A stretch of 64,000 nucleotides of DNA from Adhaeribacter pallidiroseus. GTDB lineage: Bacteria; Bacteroidota; Bacteroidia; Cytophagales; Hymenobacteraceae. Below the pieces are notes generated by a model. That model did not search any database. It worked only from the letters and a program-made list of their open reading frames with translations, and was not told the DNA's origin. Shown here piece after piece: positions 9,355 through 18,820 of the stretch. The position numbers and the translations under genes are program-made. The stretch covers positions 4,650,001-4,714,000 of the forward strand of contig NZ_QASA01000001.1 in the NCBI RefSeq assembly GCF_003340495.1, in the 5' to 3' direction. How positions within the stretch are numbered: position 1 is the first letter of the stretch; each line of letters opens with the position of its first letter.

Positions 9355-10014
9355 CTATTGCTTCATAAACTGAAATGTAACCGGATACGTTACTTCTACG
9401 TCCACGGGTTCGGATTTAACTTTTCCGGGCAACCAATTAGGGGGCAGCAATTTAAAAGCCCGAACAGCTTCCTCGTCCATCCCATAGCCGATGGGATTTT
9501 TAACCTGAAAGTTACTCGCCTTACCCTTTTTATCGACGATAAAGGAAACGTTAACTATTCCCGATATTCCGTTTCTGGAAGCCCCTGCTGGATAACGAAT
9601 TTCTCTGCCGAGCGTGGCATAAATACCCTCATCGCCTTCTAAGAATATAGGGGGTTGACTTAGCTTTATTTCCGCGCTAGCGGGTAGGTTAATAATCTGA
9701 TACTGTCTTTCTGGAGCTGATTCATTTGGCTGGTAAAACAATAGCCGGTTTTTAGTGTAATCGTATTTTAAGCTAAGCTCCCCTTTAAAATTATAACACT
9801 CCCAAATACTATCTTTGGCGCCTTGCTTATAATATCCTTTTACTAACAATGTATTTCTAAAATTAAGTTTATTATACTCGCCGTGCTTGGTGGTTTTGTC
9901 TGATTTAAGAACAAAGAAAATTTCTCTTGTACTCTTGTCAATAACCTTTTTGGTTTCCTGCCCAAACAAACAAGTAGGAATGATTAGTAATAAAAATAGA
10001 AGCGTTTTATACAT
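9355..10014 (-). CDS. Secreted protein with C-terminal TonB-like domain
   Basis: A 219-residue protein with a cleavable signal peptide (about 1-18, ending LFGQ). Residues about 25-90 contain a short MORN-like piece (HGEYNKLNFRNTLLVKGYY), and about 130-219 form a TonB C-terminal domain: GREIRYPAGASRNGISG, VNVSFIVDKKGKASNFQV and a closing PVTFQF strand. Classical TonB has a membrane anchor and Pro-rich arm; both are missing here. It is therefore one of the many Bacteroidetes secreted TonB-domain proteins of unclear partner rather than the main energy transducer. Confidence 0.82.
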   Translation of the reverse strand: MYKTLLFLLLIIPTCLFGQETKKVIDKSTREIFFVLKSDKTTKHGEYNKLNFRNTLLVKGYYKQGAKDSIWECYNFKGELSLKYDYTKNRLLFYQPNESAPERQYQIINLPASAEIKLSQPPIFLEGDEGIYATLGREIRYPAGASRNGISGIVNVSFIVDKKGKASNFQVKNPIGYGMDEEAVRAFKLLPPNWLPGKVKSEPVDVEVTYPVTFQFMKQ

Positions 10015-10335
10015 GATACTGGTAGCTGTTTAAATACGGTTAGTTGTTTTTTTTAAAATTATTGAGGCTTGCTAATTTCTGCCATTACGCTACAAAGAGA
10101 ACCCTAAAAGCTATTAAGCTTAATTAAAGTACCACAGATTACTTTAATAAATAACATTATTTTAGTGTTAAGCTTTAATCAGAATTTAAATTTCGCTTAA
10201 ATAGCAAGTACTCTTTATAAGCGATACTTTCTAAAACTCATCTTCCTCAAGAAAAAATTTAAAAATTCTTTCCCTTACCCTTGTAAATACTTGCACGCAG
10301 GCTTTTTAGATCGATAAGAAAATATTTTCACTAAC

Positions 10336-10390
10336 TACGAAATATTTCGTACAAAAAATTTGGATGTACGAAATTATTCGTATATGTTTG
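10336..10390 (+). promoter_or_regulatory. blaI promoter with two BlaI-type operators
   Basis: Two near-identical palindromes, TACGAAATATTTCGTA (10336-10351, perfect) and TACGAAATTATTCGTA (10367-10382), lie 31 bp apart centre to centre, about three helical turns. A Bacteroidetes promoter is also present: -33 TTTG (10359-10362), 20-bp spacer, -7 TATGTTTG (10383-10390). Operator 2 falls wholly inside the spacer. BlaI/MecI repressors bind TAC..GTA dyads as dimers, so autorepression of the blaI-M56 operon is inferred. Confidence 0.8.
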
Positions 10391-10425
10391 ATGCAGCTTA
10401 AGCAACACCTTTTAATCCACCTGTT

Positions 10426-10815
10426 ATGTCCGATCATCAACCAATAAAACCTACCGAAACCGAATTAGAGATTTTGCAGATCTTGTGGGAGCATGGCCCG
10501 CAAACCGTGCGCTTTGTAAACGAAAAGCAAAACGAAATGAAAGAAGTGGGCTACACCACTACCCTGAAAATAATGCAAATTATGGCGGAAAAAAACTTTA
10601 TTGCCGCTGACAAAACCAATCGCTCGCATGTTTACCAGGCCTTGTTGCCCGAAGAAGCTACCCAAAAACAACTACTCGACAAGTTCCTGGATACTACTTT
10701 CCGGGGCTCGGCCATGAAGTTAGTGATGCAGGCTCTGGGCAATCATCGCACATCCGAAGAAGAATTAAATCAAATCAGAAATTTACTCGATAAACTGGAA
10801 GGAGGTCAAAAATGA
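10426..10815 (+). CDS. blaI: BlaI/MecI/CopY family transcriptional repressor
   Basis: A 129-residue winged-helix repressor. Residues about 10-85 carry the DNA-binding domain (PTETELEILQILWEHGPQTV, GYTTTLKIMQIMAEKNF) and the C-terminus is the helical dimerisation region that is cleaved by the partner peptidase in the staphylococcal BlaI system. It overlaps the downstream M56 gene by 4 bp (ATGA), the typical two-gene arrangement. No beta-lactamase gene is near, so the regulated output is elsewhere or is the operon itself. Two matching operators are upstream. Confidence 0.93.
   Translation: MSDHQPIKPTETELEILQILWEHGPQTVRFVNEKQNEMKEVGYTTTLKIMQIMAEKNFIAADKTNRSHVYQALLPEEATQKQLLDKFLDTTFRGSAMKLVMQALGNHRTSEEELNQIRNLLDKLEGGQK
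10800..10806 (+). promoter_or_regulatory. Strong Shine-Dalgarno site for the M56 gene
   Basis: AGGAGGT lies 5 bases before the ATG at 10812, inside the end of blaI. Strong SD sites are unusual in this phylum, and together with the ATGA overlap it fixes the start and suggests coupled translation. Confidence 0.65.
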
Positions 10816-13100
10816 ATTACTTACCCGCATTTCTATCGCCCAAACTAGTAGAAGCCCTCGGCTGGACTATTCTGCATTCGCTCTGGCAAAGTGCTTTGGT
10901 CGCCATTACCTTATCCGTACTCCTGATTTTGCTGCAGCGTCATTCCGCCCGATTTCGCTACACAGTTGCCACTACGGCCTTGTTTGCTTCCTTGCTCATT
11001 GCCGGGGTTACCTTTGTGCGTACTTACCAGCAAACGCAACCAACGGTTTCGCTGGTTATGCCTGATAGTCAGCTGCAACCCGCGCTAGTGGCAAAACCAA
11101 CCAGTAAAACTAATACTGCGCTTACAAAGGCTAACGATGCCAAACCCATGCTGCGGGGGGCTATTCTGGTAAATTTTAAGTATTATTTCAGCAAGCATTT
11201 GCCGGCGGTGGTACTCGTGTGGCTGCTGGGCATGTTAACCATGCTGCTGAAATTTTTAGGCGGTCTGGCCTACGTGCAACGGTTAAAATTTCAAAAAAAG
11301 TACGCTTTAGGTTCCACCTGGAACACGCGCTTAGCCACAATGGCGCAAAGCTTACGGGTAACGCAACCAGTACGTCTTTTTGAGTCGGCGTTGGTAAAAA
11401 CACCTTTAGTAATCGGCTATTTTAAACCAATAATTTTATTGCCTTTCGGTACCATAGCCGGTTTAAGTTCCGACCAAGTAGAAGCTATTTTGGCGCACGA
11501 GCTCGCGCATATTTACCGGAAAGATTATTTACTGAATATGCTGCAAGCCTTAGTAGAAATTTTATTTTTCTTTAATCCGGCTGTTTGGTGGATCAGCGAT
11601 TACGTGCGGGTAGAGCGTGAAAACTGCTGCGACGATCAGGCCATTGCGGTATGCGGCAACCCGGTTACGTACGCCCGGGCCTTGGCTAATCTGCAAACTA
11701 TTGCGGGAAGTGCCCCCCAACTGGCGTTGGCTTTTGCCGGTAAAGATGGCTCGCTGCTGGGCCGTATTAAACGCTTGGTGCAGCAACCTCGCTTAAGACC
11801 TACTTTTTCCGAAGGTTTTATGGCCGCTTGCGTACTGATTGTGGGACTTACCGTAATTTCGGTGAGCGCCTTTGCTGAGTTTACCGCGCCGGCTAAGGCC
11901 ATAAAAGTAACAAAACCAGTTGTTAATAAAGCCGGGCAACCTGTACCTACTCCGGAAGTAAAGCCGCAAACTGAAGATAACCTGAAAGCCAGTATTTACA
12001 GCATTACGGACTCTTTAACCGGCAAAAAGAGCGACCTGATAATTATCAAAAACAAGAAAGGCGCTATTACCGAACTTTACGTAAATGGTCAGAAAATACC
12101 GAAGTCTGAGATTGTTAATTTCCAAAAAGAAATTGATGTTGCCATGGCTGGCACCCGGCAGGCTCCCCGTTTACCAGCGGCCCAAGTACCGCAGCAATTA
12201 GCTAAAATGAAAGAAGTACTGAAAGATTTAAAACCCGAGAACGAAAGCATTTCTTTTTCATTTAACGGCGACTTGGATGATTTTGGCAGATTGCTCCTAC
12301 CACCCGCGCCGCTTGCTGCGCTAACACCACCTGTACCGGCACCTGCTCCGGCACCAATTGCTCCCATTATTCCGCTTACGCCTCCTTTACCACCCAAAAA
12401 ACCATTGGAATATTTAAAAACGTTGGATTTGCCTACCAACACCTTATACATTATTGATGGCAAAAAGCACCCGGGCAAAAGTGGTAAAGCGGCACTGGCT
12501 AAATTAAAAAACGAAAACATCAATAGTGTGCAAATTTACCACGCGGAAGCTGCTCAAAAACAATTCGGCAACGAGGGAAAAGAAGGCGTAGTGGTAGTTA
12601 AAACCGGTAAAAGCGATCCCAACAACTTTTTACTGCAGGAAATTGGCGATGATCGTACCAACCGGGTGGAAATTAGCCGGGAGTTTATGAACGACCTGCG
12701 CCAGGAAGAACATGATGGCCGTATGCGGGAACACGAGCTGCGCATGAGAGAACACGAGGAACAGACAAGAGCGCGCATGAGAGAAAATGAAGAACGCCTA
12801 AAAGAACATGCCATCCGGATGCAAGAACACGAAGAACGTGCCCGAGAGCACGAAATACGAGCCAAAGAACATGAAAAGCGAGCGGCTCAATTTGAAAAAA
12901 TAAAGCAGGAATTAATAAAGGATAAGTTGATTGATGCGAATAGCAAAAAACTCGCTATCCAGATTAACCAAGAAGGATTTACCATTAACGGCGTAAAACA
13001 GCCTGCCGCGGTTTATGATAAGTACAAAAAACTGTTTTATCCGGACAAAACGGATTGGTCAGGTTCCTTTAGCGAAACGATTAATATAACGGAAGATTAA
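10812..13100 (+). CDS. BlaR1-like M56 membrane metallopeptidase with plug-like and coiled-coil C-terminus
   Basis: Membrane zinc peptidase of 762 residues, partner of BlaI. The N-terminal half has four likely membrane segments (about 15-40, 52-70, 130-150, 335-355) and the catalytic HELAH at 229-233 with a downstream ERENCCDD block supplying the third ligand (Glu268 or Glu270). Beyond the last membrane segment there is no penicillin-binding sensor domain as in true BlaR1. Instead there are two short strands resembling a TonB-receptor plug (LYIIDGKKHPGKSG; GVVVVKTGK), a Pro-rich stretch and, at residues about 637-693, a Glu/His/Arg heptad array (HEERARE-like). The periplasmic part probably senses something other than beta-lactam. 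Confidence 0.88.
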   Translation: MNYLPAFLSPKLVEALGWTILHSLWQSALVAITLSVLLILLQRHSARFRYTVATTALFASLLIAGVTFVRTYQQTQPTVSLVMPDSQLQPALVAKPTSKTNTALTKANDAKPMLRGAILVNFKYYFSKHLPAVVLVWLLGMLTMLLKFLGGLAYVQRLKFQKKYALGSTWNTRLATMAQSLRVTQPVRLFESALVKTPLVIGYFKPIILLPFGTIAGLSSDQVEAILAHELAHIYRKDYLLNMLQALVEILFFFNPAVWWISDYVRVERENCCDDQAIAVCGNPVTYARALANLQTIAGSAPQLALAFAGKDGSLLGRIKRLVQQPRLRPTFSEGFMAACVLIVGLTVISVSAFAEFTAPAKAIKVTKPVVNKAGQPVPTPEVKPQTEDNLKASIYSITDSLTGKKSDLIIIKNKKGAITELYVNGQKIPKSEIVNFQKEIDVAMAGTRQAPRLPAAQVPQQLAKMKEVLKDLKPENESISFSFNGDLDDFGRLLLPPAPLAALTPPVPAPAPAPIAPIIPLTPPLPPKKPLEYLKTLDLPTNTLYIIDGKKHPGKSGKAALAKLKNENINSVQIYHAEAAQKQFGNEGKEGVVVVKTGKSDPNNFLLQEIGDDRTNRVEISREFMNDLRQEEHDGRMREHELRMREHEEQTRARMRENEERLKEHAIRMQEHEERAREHEIRAKEHEKRAAQFEKIKQELIKDKLIDANSKKLAIQINQEGFTINGVKQPAAVYDKYKKLFYPDKTDWSGSFSETINITED

Positions 13101-13122
13101 GCAGTATGGCCTAATTATCTGT

Positions 13123-13158
13123 AAAAAGGAGAAACTTGCGGGTTTCTCCTTTTTTGTT
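13123..13158 (+). terminator. Intrinsic terminator of the blaI operon
   Basis: 13-bp perfect stem AAAAAGGAGAAAC (13123-13135) and complement (13142-13154), 6-base loop, followed by T-rich sequence. Confidence 0.9.
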
Positions 13159-13339
13159 TTTACCCGGATAGTTTGTGCCACCTTTTGCTTATATATTTAA
13201 ACCGGTTTATTAATTTTACCGGTATAGGTCGGTTTGGTTGTTATTTAAAATACGGCTAATTTAAGCTTATTGGTTTAATCTGAAGTATACTGGCTAAAAA
13301 CCTGGTAGCTTACTTTTATCTTCTATTACTACTCTACTC

Positions 13340-15472
13340 ATGCCGCAATCTTGCTCTGGTAAAATAAAAAAGTTTTCTTTAACTGTTGTTCCGGCTATTT
13401 TATGTATTTGTTGGTGCTGGCTACTACCCACCCATAGCTATGGCCAGGAAACTTGCTTACTAACACCCATTAATCTGGAAGAACGCGCGCAAACGGCTAC
13501 GCTGATCGTAGAAGCCGAAGTAGTGGATCAGCAATCGTACTGGAACGCGGCGCACCAAAATATTTACACCCGCCAAACTTTGCAAATTTTTAAAATTTTA
13601 AAAGGTACGGCTTCCGAAACCATAACCGCTATTACCGAAGGCGGCCAGGTAGGCGCCGCTATGCATTCTTTTACCGGTACCTTACAGTTAAAAAAGAAAG
13701 ACCAAGGTATTTTTTTCCTGGTGCCGGCACCAACCAAGATGTTGCCGGCCGGCCGAAGAGTGGTAGATTTTACGGTGTACAGCAGCGCGCAAGGTTTTAT
13801 CCGGTACAATGCGGTGAGCCAGCAAGCCGCCGAACCTTTTAAAACTTACCCCAATATTACTTCGGATTTATACCCGACTCTTCGGCGGGTTGTTCCTATT
13901 TTTAAAAAAGTGCGGTCTAATCCGGCTATAAAATCGCCCGTTCCGGCAAATGGTTCTGGCAATGCAACCGGAAATCTACGAACAAAATCCACCCCGGCTA
14001 TTAGCAGCTTTTCCCCGGATACCTTAACCGCCGGTACCGGTAGCCTCCTGACCATTCGAGGTTCGGGCTTTGGCAGTAGCCGGGGCACGGGATTGGTGCA
14101 GTTTCGCAATGCCGATGATGGCGGGGCTAGCTTTATCGATGTTTCGGACGCCGATTATATTTTCTGGACCGATAATGAAATTCAGGTGCGGGTTTCCGGT
14201 AAGAACAACACGAACAATACTCCTGGCAGCGGTCAATTTCAAGTTACCAACAGCAGTGATCTGGCGGTTATCAGTGCGCAAAAGCTAGTAATCGAATACG
14301 CGGTTTCCCAGGTAATTTATGAGGAAGGCTTTTATTCTCCCCGTTTGGTAAATGCGAATGAACGGGGCGGGTATACTTTTCAATTTTCGTCGAACATGGA
14401 TCAGAACGCACCTGCCAAAGCAGCCTTTACCCGGGCCTTAAATAACTGGTCGTGCCATACGGGTATTAACTGGAACATAGGCAACACCGCGCCTTTAACG
14501 GAAGCACTCGAAGATAACGTAAACTTGGTTTGTTTTGACGAAGCAGGCGATCTGCCCCAGGGAGTGCTGGCCCGCTGTATTAGCCGTTACGCCGGTTGCG
14601 GTAGTGAAATAGCCGACCAGTGGCGGGTTGCCGAAATGGACGTAGTATTTAACCAATCTACCCGCTGGAATTATAGCATCAGCTCTCCGCAAGCAAACCA
14701 AGTAGATTTTGAAACAGTAACTTTACACGAAATGGGCCATGGGCACCAGCTAAACCATGTTATTAAGCCCGGCACCGTAATGCATTACGCCATTACCCGG
14801 GGTCAGGAAGGTCGCCACCTCGATGCCCGCACCGATGTAGCCGGCGGCCAGTTTACGATGGTGCAAAATATTGTTTCTAATTCGTGCGGTCCGGGCCGTA
14901 TGATTCCGCAACCGGTCACGAATTGTTCGCCTTCCTCGGATTCGCTTCAGTTTGCCGCAGAAGCCCTATCGGAAATTGAAGTAAGAGCTACTTGGGCGTT
15001 AAGCAGTAATTTTTTAATTAGTACTTTTATCCTGGAACGAAGCAAAGATGCCGCATCGTGGCGCGAATTAACCGTAGTTAGCCCAAATGCGGCCACTAAT
15101 GCTTACGAATTTACTGATGTAAAACCTTTGCCCGGAATTAGTTATTACCGGTTAAAAGTAGTGAGCCCGGATCAGACTTTTAGTTATTCCCCTATTGCCC
15201 GGATTACCCGCGCCGTGCCGGCCGGTTTTGCTATTGCGCCCAATCCGGTTACCGAAAATACGTTGTGGCTGCAATACGTAACGCAGGAAAGTGGCCAGCT
15301 GCGCATTTACTTATACGATGCCGTGGGCCGTTTACACAAAATCTACACCCGCAGCTACCAACCCAATAGTGATTTAATAGATCTGGATGTTGCTAATTTA
15401 CGACCCGGCATTTACGTAATAGTATACAACGATGGTCGCCAAACTTACCGCGAAAAGTTTGTCAGGTTATAA
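13340..15472 (+). CDS. Secreted metzincin-like zinc protease with IPT/TIG domain and T9SS sorting domain
   Basis: A 710-residue exported protein. The signal peptide ends near SYGQ (about residue 36). Residues about 215-320 form an IPT/TIG immunoglobulin-like domain (PAISSFSPDTLTAGTGSLL, GSGFGSS). The protease region (about 350-510) has the zinc motif HEMGHGHQLNH (463-473) and a Met-turn Met481 (GTVMHY), matching HExxHxxxxxH metzincins of the matrixin type; Gln470 replaces the usual Gly. A fibronectin-like stretch follows, then a C-terminal type IX secretion sorting domain (IAPNPVTENTLWLQY ... REKFVRL). It should be released or surface-attached through the T9SS. Substrate unknown. Confidence 0.82.
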   Translation: MPQSCSGKIKKFSLTVVPAILCICWCWLLPTHSYGQETCLLTPINLEERAQTATLIVEAEVVDQQSYWNAAHQNIYTRQTLQIFKILKGTASETITAITEGGQVGAAMHSFTGTLQLKKKDQGIFFLVPAPTKMLPAGRRVVDFTVYSSAQGFIRYNAVSQQAAEPFKTYPNITSDLYPTLRRVVPIFKKVRSNPAIKSPVPANGSGNATGNLRTKSTPAISSFSPDTLTAGTGSLLTIRGSGFGSSRGTGLVQFRNADDGGASFIDVSDADYIFWTDNEIQVRVSGKNNTNNTPGSGQFQVTNSSDLAVISAQKLVIEYAVSQVIYEEGFYSPRLVNANERGGYTFQFSSNMDQNAPAKAAFTRALNNWSCHTGINWNIGNTAPLTEALEDNVNLVCFDEAGDLPQGVLARCISRYAGCGSEIADQWRVAEMDVVFNQSTRWNYSISSPQANQVDFETVTLHEMGHGHQLNHVIKPGTVMHYAITRGQEGRHLDARTDVAGGQFTMVQNIVSNSCGPGRMIPQPVTNCSPSSDSLQFAAEALSEIEVRATWALSSNFLISTFILERSKDAASWRELTVVSPNAATNAYEFTDVKPLPGISYYRLKVVSPDQTFSYSPIARITRAVPAGFAIAPNPVTENTLWLQYVTQESGQLRIYLYDAVGRLHKIYTRSYQPNSDLIDLDVANLRPGIYVIVYNDGRQTYREKFVRL

Positions 15473-15503
15473 GTCAAGTCTCTTTGGCTTATAACCTTTT
15501 TTT
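15464..15503 (+). terminator. Intrinsic terminator overlapping the protease stop codon
   Basis: 10-bp perfect stem AGGTTATAAG (15464-15473) and complement (15488-15497) followed by seven T. The 5' arm contains the TAA stop codon of the protease. Confidence 0.82.
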
Positions 15504-15550
15504 AAATTTTTATAAAGCGGAGAGCTATTCTTGTAATTGGGTAGGTGTTT

Positions 15551-17523
15551 TTACTCCTTTTTTAACCTCACCAGAAAACCGCCACCCGGTGCCAGCTTAA
15601 TGGGCAAGGAATCGTTACGGGTAATATTTTTTGTAAATAATTGATAATCCGAAGCATACCGATCGGCATTTATACCGTCCTGGCAGATAGTAGCTTCGTA
15701 AGGACCGGAATTTAAAAAATTGAGCTTCAAGGTAAACTCCCGGCTGGTCCAATCCGTCATGCCGCCGATGTACCAATCATCTCCTTTTTACGAGCCGTAA
15801 TAATGTAATCGCTAACTTTACCTTCCAGTACCACGGTAGTGTCCCAGGTGGTAGGTACGCTGCCCAGTAATTCCATGAAAGCGGGTTCCTGCAAACCTTG
15901 CGACGGATTACCCGAGAAAAACTGCATCGGGCTATCGTACACCACAAACATGGCTAACTGGTGGCAACGCGTACCTTGCGACATTACTTTGGTTTCAATG
16001 GGCCGAAAAGTTTTAGCTGTAGCGTTATCCAGTAAACCGGGTTCGTAATCCATTGGCCCAGCCGTCATCCGGATAAAAGGCAATTGCACGTTGTGCTCGG
16101 GCGTAGGTTTGTGGCTCCAGACATTAAACTCCGAACCCAGCACGCCTTCGCGGGTAAGCGCGTGCGGCCAGGTGCGGTTAAAACCGGCCGGCTTAAATGC
16201 CCCGTGAAACATCAGCATAATTTTGTGCCGAGCGCAGGCCGCCGCTATTTTATGGTAAAAATCTACGGCTTTCTGATCATCCCGATCAATAAAATCGGTC
16301 ATAATAAAATCGACACCCCATTTATTAAATTGATCTAAAGCGGGTTCCAGTTGTTTTTCTAAAGTTAAGGCCAGCGTCCACATACTTAATTTAACGCCTT
16401 GGGCTTTGGCGTAAGCCACTAACTCCGGAATGTTCAAGTCGGGATGAGTTTTAAAAAGATCCTGGTAATCGCTCCAGCCGGCATCCAGCATAATACGATC
16501 AAAGTTAAAGCGCTTGGCAAAATCAACGTAGTACTTGTAGGTAGCGGTGTTAATACCGGCTTTAAAAGGCACGTTAAACAAGTTGATGCCAATAATCCAT
16601 TCGTCGGTACCTTTTCCGGGTTTTATCCAGGAAACATCGGTTACCCGCGACGGGGCCGCCAAGCGGTACACCAGATCATTCAGGGGCAAATCCTTATCTT
16701 CCGGAGCGATCATTAAAACCCGCCACGGAAAAGAGCGGCTACCCATAGTGCGGGCGATAAATTGGCTGCGCCGGGTTACAATGACCTGCGGAAATTCGCC
16801 GTTGGTGATGATTTTTTCTTCTGCGGGGTAAGGCGCAAAAGCAGCGGTTAATTGATTTTTACCGGTACCCCGCAAAAACATTCCCGGGTATTCTTCCAGG
16901 TCCGATTCGGTTATGCTGATACGGGGGCCTTTTTCCGGAACGATTAAAGTAGGCGTAAAAATAAGGTGGTGGGTGGTAATGCTATCCAAAGGTTTAATTT
17001 GGTACGGCTCCTCGAAGCTGGTATGGTAAACATCGGCATCTTTCCGGGGTTGCACCGGCGAAAAATAAACCTGTTCCGGTCCCGGGAAGCGGAATTCGGC
17101 CAGTTCGTTTTTAATTTCAATATTATTTTTAAAGTGCGTGCGCCAACGCCAGGCTACTCCATCGTTGTACACGCGCACGATTAAACTAAAAGGCTGCTTA
17201 AACCGGATAGTAAGCTCGCGGTAAACATCCGGAATTATTTTTCTTTTTTCCGGAACCGGCGAAATAATGGTGGCTTGGTGCAGTTCTAAGGTTGTTTTTT
17301 TAAAAATTAGATCGTCCGGTAAGTTTGCGCTCTGGGCTACATTTAATCGAATAGCTGAGGGTAACACCAAAGGGTGATCTTTGTAATAAACCGCGTACGT
17401 AAGCTGGTCTTTATTTTGGATGATTACTTTTACGGCTCCATCCGGAGAAAGCACGGTTGCCCCATCAGCAGCTAATACGAATTGGCTGATCCATAATAAA
17501 AAGAAACAGAGCGTATATTTCAT
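15551..17523 (-). CDS. Glycoside hydrolase family 97 protein, frameshifted near the 3' end
   Basis: Periplasmic GH97 glycosidase of about 657 residues when the frame is repaired. The ATG at 17523 gives a clean signal peptide (MKYTLCFFLLW...FVLA); the upstream in-frame ATG at 17559 does not. The N-terminal beta-sandwich is followed by a TIM barrel with the family block MTDFIDRDDQKAVDFYH and TREGVLGSEFNVWS. An Asp in the first and a Glu in the second are the pattern of the retaining (alpha-galactosidase-like) branch. The first frame stops after TARKKEMIG; adding one A to a run of five (plus-strand T 15785-15789) gives ...KKGDDWYIGGMTDW and runs on to 15551. I regard the protein as probably intact. 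Confidence 0.85.
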
Positions 17524-18167
17524 GGAATTACCTTTTAACAAACAACACTTTCGCCTCACTTAGTAAGCTAAAAAACTACTCTTGTTTTATCAAGCAAGGC
17601 TAGTTAATATTCCGGCAGTTTATTTTCCTGACGGTACAGCAAAGTAAAATTTGTTGCTCAACAAGAATCCTGATTTTTAGTATGCCGGGTAAAATTTATC
17701 ATCCTAAATAATTTACACCGGTAATGAGCTAAGCTCCCGAATATTTGATTGTAATCCTTAGCTCCAGTACTACTTTTCTTATAAAAATTAAGCTTATTTA
17801 AGTAAATAGATAATTTTGTTCATCTGGTAAATAGTCTTATTTACCCGGTAGAATTCTGGCTTAACCTAATTTAATGCTCTTTTATCTTAAATTAATGAAA
17901 CATAATTTGCTTAATTGAGATATAATCATATACTTTACACTATATTTATTATTTAAAATATTATATACAAGAATATTTCTGCCGAAAACAAATAAGCGCA
18001 GGGTAAAAGAACAGCCAACATAAACAAAGAAACGCATGACAACTACCATAACCTTTACTAGAAAGCAATATATTATTTACGTCATCTGGTCTATTTTTTC
18101 AAAATAAGTTTATACTACCTGTAACCCGAACGCCTTAAGCACCAACCACTAATACATACTTATTAGA
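17524..18167. other. AT-rich intergenic region
   Basis: About 640 bp between the divergent GH97 and small secreted protein genes. It is strongly A/T-rich, must hold both promoters, and contains no convincing ORF, RNA gene or paired -33/-7 element that I could assign. Confidence 0.6.
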
Positions 18168-18527
18168 ATGAAAAAGATTTTTACGCTACTTTTATTAATG
18201 CTTTCGCTGGTAACAGCCCAAGCCACTCCTTTAAATTTCCCTAACCCAGATCGTGGTAACGACGAACGTTTAAAAGTTCAGGCCATTGAGCAAACCCGGG
18301 AACTGGCGATTAAACTTGGTTTAAACGAAGCCGACTATATCCGGGTAAAAAATATTATTTTCCAGAAGTTAATAGCCATTCAGGAGGTACAAGATACGTA
18401 CGCCAAGAACCCGGAACTGCAAAAGAAGAAAATGCAGGTTATTCTGGAAGATTACAACCAACAATTAGCCGGCGCCTTATCGGCCAAACAACACAAAATG
18501 TACCTAGCCATCGCTTCCGTTAATTAA
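18168..18527 (+). CDS. Small secreted helical protein, unknown
   Basis: A 119-residue protein with a clear signal peptide (MKKIFTLLLLMLSLVTAQA, cleavage near 19-20). The mature part is predicted helical and charged, with ERLKVQAIEQTRELAIKLGL and a final SAKQHKMYLAI. The helical layout and the terminal L-x-x-x-Q-x-x-x-Y/L pattern recall the Spy/CpxP-like periplasmic proteins, but the LTxxQ motif is not clear. Function is not assigned. Followed by a tandem repeat and a strong terminator. Confidence 0.72.
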   Translation: MKKIFTLLLLMLSLVTAQATPLNFPNPDRGNDERLKVQAIEQTRELAIKLGLNEADYIRVKNIIFQKLIAIQEVQDTYAKNPELQKKKMQVILEDYNQQLAGALSAKQHKMYLAIASVN

Positions 18528-18535
18528 TAACCAGT

Positions 18536-18592
18536 AGTTGATCGTTATTAGTTGTTCGTTATTAGTTGTTCGTTATTAGTTGTTCGTTATTA
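18536..18592 (+). repeat. Tandem 15-bp repeat GTTGTTCGTTATTA
   Basis: Three to four near-perfect copies of a unit GTTGTTCGTTATTA directly after a stop codon. Degenerate single copies of the same sequence occur near 4331-4365, 39205-39240 and (reverse) 53378-53403, all at gene ends. No spacers, so not CRISPR. Confidence 0.75.
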
Positions 18593-18669
18593 GAACAACA
18601 AATAATTATTAAACAACAATTTACAACTGATTCTACTCTAAACTAATTACGTTGCAGGATTTATGCATT

Positions 18670-18707
18670 AAAAACAAAGGGCCACTAACAAGAGGCCCTT
18701 TGTTTTT
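18670..18707. terminator. Strong bidirectional intrinsic terminator
   Basis: 14-bp perfect stem AAAAACAAAGGGCC (18670-18683) and complement (18694-18707), 10-base loop, A-run and T-run. It separates the convergent small secreted protein and sulfite dehydrogenase genes. Confidence 0.9.
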
Positions 18708-18820
18708 TATTGGCATCCTTTTTTAAAAATTGAACAAGTTTCCTGTTCATTTCGCTTCTTAGCCTTACCCGATTTTAGAATTTTCTTTAAAAAATTACCA
18801 CGAGAAATTTACAAAGTTTC

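Noticed and set aside
12089-12523. 144-codon antisense frame in the M56 gene
   Set aside because: Its content mirrors the Pro/Ala-rich coding strand; a shadow frame.
10426-13100. Beta-lactam resistance operon
   Set aside because: BlaI and M56 peptidase are present, but there is no beta-lactamase and no penicillin-sensing domain.
18536-18592. CRISPR array
   Set aside because: Units are 15 bp and directly adjacent with no spacers, and no cas gene is near.
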